Source of the DNA: JBMNNU01 sp050942695
GTDB taxonomy: Bacteria > Chloroflexota > UBA6077
Assembly: GCA_050942695.1 (NCBI GenBank)
Contig: JBMNNU010000246.1
Coordinates: 1 to 5,069, forward strand
DNA: 5,069 nt
Direction: 5' to 3'
In this document: in pieces, positions 1-4,718 of the stretch
How the letters are laid out: every line of letters begins with the position of its first letter
Numbering within the stretch: position 1 is the stretch's first letter
Made by a program: the position numbers and the translations under genes
Notes under the pieces: generated by a model
Told to the model about the DNA's origin: nothing
Databases searched by the model: none
What the model saw: the letters and a program-made list of their open reading frames with translations, nothing else

Positions 1-264
1 AAGAATAACGGTAAAGAAGAAATATACGGAGATGTCAGCAGCGACCTGCAATGGGTGGATAAAGACACAGGCAAGAGAAACGGTCCGGAGAGAACAACCG
101 GCATCAAGCTGGACAACCCCAAAGATAGCAAGCTTGCTCCGGGTGTGGAGGCCGAATTCGAGCGGGAGTATGCGGTTCCTGAATCTCTTACTGAGGTCGA
201 GTTCCACTATATTCCCGGCTATAACCCGATAGAAAAGGCCCGATGGATGCTGGGAATACAGTAG
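1..264 (+). CDS. C-terminal part of an unidentified protein, possibly an extracellular beta-sandwich domain
   Basis: The frame is open from the first base and ends at TAG 262-264, so 87 codons of the C-terminus are visible and the start lies outside the window. A GTG at codon 19 (55-57) lies in this frame but has no convincing ribosome binding site, and coding continues upstream of it, so I treat the gene as truncated by the window edge. The protein is hydrophilic and charged. Its last third alternates polar and hydrophobic residues around a Leu-Ala-Pro-Gly turn (APGVEAEFEREYAVPES), then a strand EVEFHYIPGY. That pattern resembles the closing strands of DUF4352-like immunoglobulin-type domains found in secreted Gram-positive proteins. 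This is recognition by eye only. No catalytic motif or membrane segment is visible in this part. It is followed 18 bases later by a hairpin. Confidence 0.6.
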   Translation, partial: KNNGKEEIYGDVSSDLQWVDKDTGKRNGPERTTGIKLDNPKDSKLAPGVEAEFEREYAVPESLTEVEFHYIPGYNPIEKARWMLGIQ

Positions 265-281
265 GCCGCTTTTGGCGCGGA

Positions 282-321
282 GTTCCACAATTCCCTGCGG
301 TGCGATGTGGAATTGCGGAAC
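282..321 (+). terminator. Hairpin after the first gene, possible terminator without U-tract
   Basis: Arms 282-294 (GTTCCACAATTCC) and 309-321 (GGAATTGCGGAAC) pair at 12 of 13 positions, with one A-C mismatch at 287/316 and a 14-base loop. It starts 18 bases after the stop of the preceding gene, as a transcription terminator would. No T-run follows on either strand, so it is not a canonical intrinsic terminator. It could instead be an mRNA-stabilising structure or a protein-binding palindrome. Confidence 0.35.
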
Positions 322-367
322 AGCACACGAATGGCCTCTGCTGAAGCAGTATGAGCAGAATTCCAAA

Positions 368-373
368 AAGGAG
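368..373 (+). promoter_or_regulatory. Ribosome binding site deciding the lipoprotein start
   Basis: AAGGAG lies 10 bases before ATG 384. It is only one base from ATG 375, which is too close, and it lies downstream of ATG 351. It therefore favours ATG 384 as the start. Confidence 0.6.
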
Positions 374-383
374 TATGAGCGTT

Positions 384-911
384 ATGAAGTCGAGAAGAGC
401 CGCCCGCTACCTGTCTCTGATACTGATGGGAATCGTATCCATATTGGTGTTTACCTCTTGTGATAACGCCCCGCCGAAGACATCTGATGCCAAGCCGGCG
501 AATCAAAGCCAACCAATCGTGGCTGGAAAAGACGGTTCACGCATCGATGCTCTGATCAAGGCTTGGAATGATGCTGGGGTTAAGGCTCAAATCAAGGAAA
601 AGACCAGCAGCTCTACGTTAAATTCCATGTATGGCTGCATCAATCAGTATACGGTAGTACTGGACGAACAGCAGTTTGCGGTTCTCGAATATGACCTTAA
701 CAATCTGAACAGCACGGCTCAAAGCTATTTGCAATTCATAGACAAAAACGGCTATGACGCGAAAACCAATGATCCGGCCTGGCATAAGGAGGAGTTCCTC
801 CTGCGAAACTCTTACTCGGTTATGGAAAGCGGCAAGGCAGTTGCCAAGTTTTCCGTCAAGGATCATCCGAAAAGCGAGCAGATACTGGCAGCTTTTCAAG
901 CTTTCAAGTGA
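384..911 (+). CDS. Small lipoprotein of unknown function
   Basis: The product has 175 residues when started at ATG 384, which has AAGGAG 10 bases upstream. Two upstream in-frame ATGs (351, 375) would only add a tail before the signal peptide. The N-terminus is a typical lipoprotein signal: a basic start (MKSRRAAR), about 15 hydrophobic residues, then the lipobox-like FTSC with Cys26 (codon 459-461) as the likely lipidated residue. A Phe at -3 is less common than Leu. A Pro/Lys/Gln-rich linker follows. The mature domain (about residues 45-175) looks alpha/beta and ends in the pattern KDHPKSEQILAAFQAF. From memory this resembles the DHPxxxxIIxAF ending of small secreted lipoproteins in Bacillota, but I cannot name a family. 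The predicted place is the outer face of the cytoplasmic membrane. The gene is less GC-rich than the downstream genes. An Lgt-family gene lies about 2.9 kb downstream, which is suggestive but no proof of a link. Confidence 0.8.
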   Translation: MKSRRAARYLSLILMGIVSILVFTSCDNAPPKTSDAKPANQSQPIVAGKDGSRIDALIKAWNDAGVKAQIKEKTSSSTLNSMYGCINQYTVVLDEQQFAVLEYDLNNLNSTAQSYLQFIDKNGYDAKTNDPAWHKEEFLLRNSYSVMESGKAVAKFSVKDHPKSEQILAAFQAFK

Positions 912-928
912 CTGCCGAAATGCCCTCC

Positions 929-936
929 TACTTACT
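929..936 (+). repeat. Recurring intergenic octamer TACTTACT, copy 1
   Basis: TACTTACT occurs 17 bases after the lipoprotein stop. The same octamer is at 3655-3662 and, inverted, at 4666-4673. A one-base variant is at 1056-1063. All copies I found lie in spacers between genes. GCATAG follows this copy at 944-949. Confidence 0.35.
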
Positions 937-965
937 GATAGCTGCATAGGTAGCTAAAGACGGGT

Positions 966-1006
966 CCAGGGTACTCAACGCGAGCAAGCGCAGCGTTGAG
1001 GCCTGG
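966..1006 (+). other. Strong hairpin inside the 912-1101 spacer
   Basis: An inner stem CTCAACGC (974-981) / GCGTTGAG (993-1000) has an 11-base loop. It is extended by an outer stem CCAGG (966-970) / CCTGG (1002-1006) across a small internal loop. No T-run follows, so terminator activity is uncertain. A competing pairing GCGAGC (980-985) with GCTCGC (1026-1031) would exclude the inner stem's base, which leaves room for alternative folds. Confidence 0.45.
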
Positions 1007-1055
1007 TGGGCGTGCCGCAGCGCCAGCTCGCGTCACGGGGGTGTCCCCAATAATT

Positions 1056-1063
1056 TACTTACC
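1056..1063 (+). repeat. Variant copy of the intergenic octamer (TACTTACC)
   Basis: TACTTACC differs from TACTTACT at the last base. It overlaps the right arm of the 942-1070 inverted repeat, so CTATGC (the complement of GCATAG) is directly adjacent at 1063-1068. Confidence 0.3.
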
Positions 1064-1090
1064 TATGCAGGAGGCATTAGTCAAAACCAT

Positions 1091-1095
1091 GGAGG
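1091..1095 (+). promoter_or_regulatory. Ribosome binding site of the zinc ribbon-subtilase gene
   Basis: GGAGG lies six bases before ATG 1102, an ideal distance. It supports that start over ATG 1089, which begins only a seven-codon frame. Confidence 0.7.
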
Positions 1096-1101
1096 TCTGG
1101 G

Positions 1102-1362
1102 ATGAACTGTAGATCGTGTGGGTCCGAACTCCGCGAGGGCACGCGCTTCTGCGGGAAGTGCGGAGCCGCTGTGGAAATAGCTCCCGTTACGAGGCAGGGG
1201 GCCGACCGGAATGCCGCCGTAAGGACCTCAGCAGCAAAGACAGGGTCCAAAGCCGGTGGGATGAGCAACCTACTTGCGGCAGCTATCGCCTTCGTCGCAG
1301 TGCTGATACTGGGCGGGGGGGCTCTGTTATTCCTGAGCCGGGATGGCGGGTTACCCGGCTAG
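1102..1362 (+). CDS. Fragment 1 as written: zinc ribbon plus single membrane span
   Basis: This is the 86-residue product if translation stops at TAG 1360. Cys3-x2-Cys6 and Cys17-x2-Cys20 form a zinc ribbon of the short N-terminal type common in bacterial membrane proteins. A basic, Ala-rich linker (residues 26-53) leads to a hydrophobic stretch, about 57-79, rich in Ala, Leu, Val and Gly. Lys and Arg precede the span, so the zinc ribbon should stay in the cytosol. Zinc ribbon-anchor proteins of this size exist on their own, so this piece could be a stable small protein even if the remainder is lost. The frame nevertheless continues open for 948 bases beyond the TAG and immediately enters a Gly/Ser linker, which is why I assign it to one larger gene. 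Confidence 0.55.
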   Translation: MNCRSCGSELREGTRFCGKCGAAVEIAPVTRQGADRNAAVRTSAAKTGSKAGGMSNLLAAAIAFVAVLILGGGALLFLSRDGGLPG

Positions 1363-1509
1363 ACGGTCGGCGGCCCCTCCGGATCATCGTCACAGGGCTC
1401 TGGATCCGGTTCTATAGGCATATCTCTGCCCGGCAAGGGCGCCAGTTCCTCCATATCCAAACCGGATCTCGGGACGGCTAGTGTCAAGGGGCATGCCCAG
1501 GACAAGGTT

Positions 1510-2313
1510 GTGGAGACAAAGGCATGGGGGAAGGTGCCGATCAACCAGATGGGAATCGTGCTGAAGGATGGCTTGAAGAAATCAGACGCTGAAGCGGTGG
1601 CCAAGACGCTGGATGGCTCTGTGGTGGGAGAGGTCTCCTACATCAACCTGTACCAGTTGGAGCTTTCCACTTCTACTGAGGCGGACCTGGATGCCGCGAT
1701 AAAGAAGGCAAAGGGTACCAACGGTGTCGAATTGGCCTTCCCCAACCAGGCCGTCGAGCTGTGGACGGACATCAAGGGGGAGCGCTGCAGCGCTCTGAAC
1801 GACCCGGTATACAGTGGGGAGAAAGGCTCTTCCTACAAGATGATCGGCGTGCAGAATGCCTGGGACATCCTGAAGGCCAGTGGTGCGGAACTCAGCGAAG
1901 TGCACGTAGGGGTGACCGATAACGCCCTATACAAGGGCAATGATGAGTTCGATGGCAACGTCAAGGTAAACACGGAGGGTTCCGACGGGGAGGTGAGTCA
2001 GCCCGAGAACGGGTCCGACGGTAAAGCCATGCCTCAAGGGACCCACGGCACAGCGGTGACCGGCATCATTGCGGCGAACCCTGACAACGGCGGGATGGCC
2101 GGTATTGCCTCTCCGCTCGGCAGCAAGATGCAGATTACCCATACCAACGTGTTTGGCCAGAAGTACGGCGGCAATACTGCCGTAGCCCCCGACCCCGACG
2201 ACGCCGATGATCCCACCACATATGTTTCTGGAGGGCAGACCTTCTCTATCGGCCCTTTGGTACCTCTCAAGGAGCAGATCGAGAAGGGCGCAACGGTCAT
2301 CAACTGCTCCTAG
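1510..2313 (+). CDS. Fragment 2 as written: protease propeptide and N-terminal half of the S8 domain
   Basis: The frame is open from 1363. GTG 1510 is the first standard-looking start, but only a weak AAGG two bases away precedes it, so independent initiation is doubtful. Visible parts are an I9-like propeptide (QMGIVLKDG then SYINLYQLEL and VELAFPNQ), the catalytic Asp in VGVTDNA and the catalytic His in GTHGTAVTG. It ends at TAG 2311 in ATVINCS, one residue before the Gly of the usual VINxSWG. Without the Ser half it cannot be an active protease. It could be made only if ribosomes restart after TAG 1360 or read through it. Confidence 0.5.
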   Translation: METKAWGKVPINQMGIVLKDGLKKSDAEAVAKTLDGSVVGEVSYINLYQLELSTSTEADLDAAIKKAKGTNGVELAFPNQAVELWTDIKGERCSALNDPVYSGEKGSSYKMIGVQNAWDILKASGAELSEVHVGVTDNALYKGNDEFDGNVKVNTEGSDGEVSQPENGSDGKAMPQGTHGTAVTGIIAANPDNGGMAGIASPLGSKMQITHTNVFGQKYGGNTAVAPDPDDADDPTTYVSGGQTFSIGPLVPLKEQIEKGATVINCS

Positions 2314-2481
2314 GGGACGAGGCACACGGACCAGCAGGGCAACTACATTGATGGGAATGCCGATCTGGCCCAGGCATATCGTAAGTTCTTCGAGAAGATG
2401 GCCAGGGATCACCCGAAGGTGCTGTTCGTCGTCGCAGCCGGCAACGATGGGAAGGAAACGAAGGGCAGCGGCCATTGGCCT

Positions 2482-2487
2482 GGGGGG
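2482..2487 (+). other. G6 homopolymer at the frameshift point
   Basis: Six G in a row sit exactly where the protease reading moves from the first to the second frame. With five G the protein reads HWPGGAPLSNMITVGN, which is typical for subtilases. A one-base insertion, a sequencing error or slippage would each explain it. Confidence 0.65.
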
Positions 2488-3649
2488 TGCCCCATTGTCC
2501 AACATGATCACCGTAGGCAACCTGGACAGCGACGGGTCCAAGTGGGAGACCAGCAACATGAATGGCGACGACTTCGAGGTGACCCTGGGAGCGCCGGGGC
2601 ACAGAGTGGTCTCTGGGGTGAGCGCCGATGGACGTGTCTCCAACGAGAACGGCGGAACAAGCTTCGCCACTCCCCAGGTCACGGCTGCCGCGGCGATGCT
2701 GAAGTCGCTGAACCCGGATCTGACGGCTGCGGATATCAAGAAGATCCTGGTGGAGACGGCTGCGACAGAGACGGACGTGAGCGGGAAGAAGGTCCAGATC
2801 GATGAATCGGTGGGTGGCAGGGTACTGAGGGTTGACAGGGCGGTGCTGAAGGTGTTGAAGGATCTGAAGAAGGTGCCAGCCGATGCGACAGTGGAGTCCC
2901 TTCTGAAGCTGGGGACCATAGACGCGGTAGCCAGCAGCACCAAGCCGCTGGAGTACACGATCAAGGCTACGGTTGGGGCTGTAGGTCCGAATGGCACCGA
3001 CGTGAAGATAGAGCTTTGGGGAGAGGGCGCGATAGGTGGGGACAGCACGAAGCACCTGGACAAGGCGGGAGAAGTAACCTGGAACCTCACGTTGCTGAAG
3101 CCCGACGGTAAGCCTTCGGTCAAAGTGACCCGGACAGACAACAAAGCGTGCAGCATCATTCATCTGGCTCCCGTGGACCTGACCGGCCTCTGGACCGGGA
3201 CCATGACCATCACGGATGTAAAAGTGAACATGGACACCATTACGATCGAGGATCCCTTCGACGACACCAAGCCTCCGACGGTAATCACCAGGGAGGAGTG
3301 CGAGAATAGTTACAAGGAGGAGCTCAATCAGGAGCAGACGCTGACGATGGACTTCAAGCCTGAGTCGGCTCAGGGGGGTACGGTAGTCATCAGCAGTGCC
3401 GAGGAAGCTCCGGCCTCTCGCTACTACTTGGCCGGGGATTGGCTCACAATCGACTCTGAGATCAAGGACTACCGGACTCATTTCGAGGGCCAGGTCTCCG
3501 AGGAGGGCAGCGACTACAAGATCAGCGGTAGCATGCAGATGTCGATAGGCAGCGACGGAGAGTTCGCGTTAGAGGCCAAGGGTGTTTGGACCGTCGCCAA
3601 GCCAAAACCGAGTCCAGCGCCGGCAGATGGCGAGCCCACCAAACCGTAG
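2486..3649 (+). CDS. Fragment 3 as written: C-terminal half of the S8 domain and beta-rich extension
   Basis: The coordinates mark where the second frame takes over at the G6 run. The homologous reading begins at GGAPLSNMITVGN. The catalytic Ser lies in NGGTSFATPQV (codon 2660), followed by the usual helix with a leucine-rich MLKSLNP segment. From about base 2840 an extension of some 270 residues follows: predominantly beta, no Cys cluster, with a DLTGLWTGTMTITD turn at base 3176 reminiscent of small beta-barrel or lipocalin-like modules, and a Pro/Lys-rich tail. The extension may bind a substrate or wall component, which is inference. The stretch 2314-2481, in the first frame, holds the oxyanion Asn segment and links fragments 2 and 3. 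ATG 2504 is the nearest internal start and has no clear ribosome binding site. Confidence 0.5.
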   Translation, partial: GAPLSNMITVGNLDSDGSKWETSNMNGDDFEVTLGAPGHRVVSGVSADGRVSNENGGTSFATPQVTAAAAMLKSLNPDLTAADIKKILVETAATETDVSGKKVQIDESVGGRVLRVDRAVLKVLKDLKKVPADATVESLLKLGTIDAVASSTKPLEYTIKATVGAVGPNGTDVKIELWGEGAIGGDSTKHLDKAGEVTWNLTLLKPDGKPSVKVTRTDNKACSIIHLAPVDLTGLWTGTMTITDVKVNMDTITIEDPFDDTKPPTVITREECENSYKEELNQEQTLTMDFKPESAQGGTVVISSAEEAPASRYYLAGDWLTIDSEIKDYRTHFEGQVSEEGSDYKISGSMQMSIGSDGEFALEAKGVWTVAKPKPSPAPADGEPTKP

Positions 3650-3654
3650 GCGCT

Positions 3655-3662
3655 TACTTACT
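3655..3662 (+). repeat. Recurring intergenic octamer TACTTACT, copy 2
   Basis: Exact copy five bases after the protease stop codon. The gap to the stop is similar in kind to copy 1 after the lipoprotein gene and copy 3 after the Lgt-family gene. Confidence 0.35.
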
Positions 3663-3685
3663 TGATCGAAATGGCGAGTTTAGGG

Positions 3686-3700
3686 CGTTCAAAACGAACG
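3686..3700 (+). other. Small hairpin after the protease gene
   Basis: CGTTC (3686-3690) and GAACG (3696-3700) pair around an AAAAC loop. Weak on its own and possibly chance. Confidence 0.25.
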
Positions 3701-3723
3701 AGCGAAGCGTCGCAACCTATACC

Positions 3724-3748
3724 GGGAGCGCGGGCCGCCCGCGCTCCC
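3724..3748 (+). terminator. GC-rich perfect hairpin between protease and Lgt-family genes, possible terminator
   Basis: GGGAGCGCGG (3724-3733) and CCGCGCTCCC (3739-3748) form a perfect 10-bp stem with a five-base loop. Complementarity continues into the loop. It lies 75 bases after the protease stop. The first T-rich stretch (TTTAATT, 3761-3767) starts 12 bases later, so there is no classical U-tract. Transcript end protection or a Rho-type end are alternatives. Confidence 0.45.
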
Positions 3749-3762
3749 AGGACGGCGACCTT

Positions 3763-3790
3763 TAATTAGAAGCCTGCGGAGCATAATTAG
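3763..3790. repeat. Direct repeat TAATTAG, two copies 21 bp apart
   Basis: TAATTAG at 3763-3769 and 3784-3790, exactly 21 bases start to start (two helix turns), just upstream of the Lgt-family gene. The spacing would suit a dimeric regulator, but the units are short and AT-rich and may be chance. Confidence 0.25.
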
Positions 3791-3795
3791 GGGGA
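3790..3795 (+). promoter_or_regulatory. Ribosome binding site of the Lgt-family gene
   Basis: GGGGGA ends six bases before GTG 3802. It is not a perfect match to the 16S end but is well placed, and it supports the non-ATG start. Confidence 0.5.
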
Positions 3796-3801
3796 AATCC
3801 A

Positions 3802-4653
3802 GTGCATCCCTCGCTTAGCCTGGTCCTTGGAGATATTCAGATTCACACCACTTCATACAGGGTTTTCCTGAGCCTGGCGGCACTGTCGACCGTCGGACTG
3901 GCGTGGTTGGTGGCTGCCCGCCGCGGATTGCATCGAGGCCGCAGCCTGGCCTGCCTGCTGGCTATGGCCGTAGCCTTCCCCGTTGGGGCTCGGCTCTTCG
4001 ATGCGATTACTAAGGCGGATCTGTACAGCCGGGAGCCTCGACGGCTGCTGGCCTTGGACTTCAACGGCTTCTCCATGTGGGGGGGGCTGATCCTGGCCGT
4101 GGCCGTCGGGGTGACAATGAGCCGCCTGCTTTCGGTGGATTTGGTGCGGCTAGCCGACTCGACCATGCCCGGCATCGGCGTTGGGGTGGCCCTGACGAGG
4201 GTCGGCTGCTTTATGGCCGGCTGCTGCTACGGCAGGGAGACCGACCTGCCGTGGGGCGTCACCTTTCCATCGGGGAGCAACGCCCACCTGCATCAACTGC
4301 TGGGCGGGGGGCTCTTATCTCTGCAGAGCGCCCCTCGCCCCGTGCATCCGACTCAGTTGTACGAGGCCCTGGCAGCTCTGGCGGCAGTTGGCTTCGTGCT
4401 GTGGCTTTTCAATCGCAGAGCATCTGAAGGCGCAGCTTTCCTGGCCTGCGCGTGTTGGTACAGCCTGGTTCGCCTGGCCATCCACCCTCTCCGGATCCCC
4501 GGAGGGGAGTTGGTGGTGCCATCGTGGTTCTATCCGGCGCTGTACACAGCCATTTTATTGGTAGCCGGCTCTGCTTTACTGGTTCGGTGTAATCCCAACA
4601 GGAGCCGGAATGCGCTTGCTGGGAGCGCTGGTGGCCCGCCATGTTCACTATAG
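3802..4653 (+). CDS. lgt: Prolipoprotein diacylglyceryl transferase family protein (divergent)
   Basis: The protein has 283 residues, close to the usual Lgt length, and is strongly hydrophobic with about seven membrane segments. Lgt moves a diacylglyceryl group from phosphatidylglycerol to the lipobox Cys of prelipoproteins, in the cytoplasmic membrane. The GTG start is supported by a ribosome binding site and by the family-typical opening MHP. Landmarks are FSMWGGLI (90-97), TRVGCFMAGCCYGRETDLPW (132-151), HPTQLYEAL (182-190) and LVRLAIHPLR (222-231). Arg133 and Arg224 probably match the essential arginines of E. coli Lgt (R143, R239), and HPTQLYE is the family hallmark. Differences from E. 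coli: Trp93 replaces the essential His of HGGL, and the N-F-x-N-x-E signature is replaced by C-F-M-A-G-C. From memory, a GCFxxGCCYG subfamily is widespread in several phyla, so this is probably that subgroup. Whether it lipidates proteins is open. It stands alone between spacers. Confidence 0.85.
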   Translation: MHPSLSLVLGDIQIHTTSYRVFLSLAALSTVGLAWLVAARRGLHRGRSLACLLAMAVAFPVGARLFDAITKADLYSREPRRLLALDFNGFSMWGGLILAVAVGVTMSRLLSVDLVRLADSTMPGIGVGVALTRVGCFMAGCCYGRETDLPWGVTFPSGSNAHLHQLLGGGLLSLQSAPRPVHPTQLYEALAALAAVGFVLWLFNRRASEGAAFLACACWYSLVRLAIHPLRIPGGELVVPSWFYPALYTAILLVAGSALLVRCNPNRSRNALAGSAGGPPCSL

Positions 4654-4665
4654 CTTCGGCTGAAC

Positions 4666-4673
4666 AGTAAGTA
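4666..4673 (-). repeat. Recurring intergenic octamer, inverted copy 3
   Basis: AGTAAGTA is the reverse complement of TACTTACT. It lies 12 bases after the Lgt-family stop, and GCATAG follows at 4686-4691. Confidence 0.35.
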
Positions 4674-4685
4674 GAGCATCTATAG

Positions 4686-4700
4686 GCATAGAACGTATGC
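4686..4700. promoter_or_regulatory. Inverted repeat just upstream of the response regulator
   Basis: GCATA (4686-4690) and TATGC (4696-4700) flank GAACG, five bases before the ribosome binding site. A short palindrome here could be an operator for self-regulation, or could mask the ribosome binding site in RNA. The left half shares GCATAG with the inverted repeat arms at 942-952 and 1060-1070. Confidence 0.3.
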
Positions 4701-4705
4701 TCGTG

Positions 4706-4712
4706 AAGGAGG
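4706..4712 (+). promoter_or_regulatory. Perfect ribosome binding site deciding an ATC start
   Basis: AAGGAGG is a full match to the anti-Shine-Dalgarno core and ends six bases before ATC 4719. An in-frame TGA at 4704-4706 rules out any upstream start, and no ATG, GTG or TTG lies between. Confidence 0.75.
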
Positions 4713-4718
4713 CTCAGC

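Larger units (their letters stand above)
942..1070. repeat. 129-bp unit bounded by 11-bp perfect inverted repeats
   Basis: CTGCATAGGTA (942-952) and TACCTATGCAG (1060-1070) are exact reverse complements, 107 bases apart. The inside holds a strong hairpin (966-1006), a small GGGG/CCCC hairpin (1037-1048) and no gene. The arrangement could be a miniature non-autonomous mobile element. I see no clear target-site duplication next to the arms. It could equally be a structured leader RNA or a paired operator upstream of the protease gene. The unit occupies most of the 190-base spacer 912-1101. Confidence 0.4.
1102..3649 (+). pseudogene. Broken gene: zinc ribbon, membrane anchor, propeptide, S8 subtilase, C-terminal beta domain
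   Basis: Read through two in-frame TAG codons and with one base removed, this is a single protein of 848 residues. A zinc ribbon (1-25) and one membrane span (about 57-79) suggest a cytosolic N-terminus and an exported remainder. A Gly/Ser linker (88-105) and an I9-like propeptide (about 130-225) come next, then the S8 domain (about 260-575). The catalytic triad is visible: Asp273 (codon 1918), His315 in GTHGTA (2044) and Ser520 in GGTSFATP (2660). The oxyanion Asn448 is in AAGND (2443). Residues about 580-848 are a beta-rich extension containing DLTGLWTG. The defects are TAG 1360 (codon 87), TAG 2311 (codon 404, where VINxSWG is expected, so TGG to TAG) and a +1 shift at the G6 run 2482-2487. 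Every domain is conserved, so the breakage is recent, a sequencing error, or recoded. The true stop is also TAG, which argues against amber recoding. Confidence 0.8.

Noticed and set aside
265..353. Readthrough extension of the first gene beyond TAG 262 to TGA 349-351
   Set aside because: The extra 28 or so residues overlap the hairpin 282-321, which looks structural rather than coding, and show no protein-like pattern.
1089..1112. Seven-codon frame (MEVWDEL) overlapping the protease start, with AGGAGG at 1069-1074
   Set aside because: The spacer of 14 bases is too long for efficient initiation, the peptide shows no attenuator-like codon run, and GGAGG 1091-1095 clearly serves ATG 1102.
1360..2313. 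Amber recoding (pyrrolysine or suppressor tRNA) to explain two in-frame TAG codons
   Set aside because: The protease gene, the first gene and the Lgt-family gene all end in TAG where the protein should end, and one internal TAG sits at a Trp position, which fits simple TGG-to-TAG mutation or error better.
1927..3481. Long open frames on the - strand opposite the protease (393 and 410 codons)
   Set aside because: They are antisense reflections of GC-rich coding sequence, rich in Arg, Ser and Pro without recognisable domains, while the + strand has a clear subtilase.
912..3801. CRISPR array, tRNA or rRNA genes in the spacers
   Set aside because: No regularly spaced direct repeats, no cloverleaf pattern with a TTCGA loop and no rRNA signature were visible in any spacer.
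4654..4690. Sigma-70-like promoter before the response regulator (TGAACA at 4661 and TATAGG at 4681)
   Set aside because: The spacer would be 14 bases and both boxes are poor matches, so I do not call a promoter.
1411..4690. Twelve-base exact direct repeat TCTATAGGCATA at 1411-1422 and 4679-4690
   Set aside because: One copy is inside protein-coding sequence and nothing around the two copies is similar, so chance is the simpler reading.
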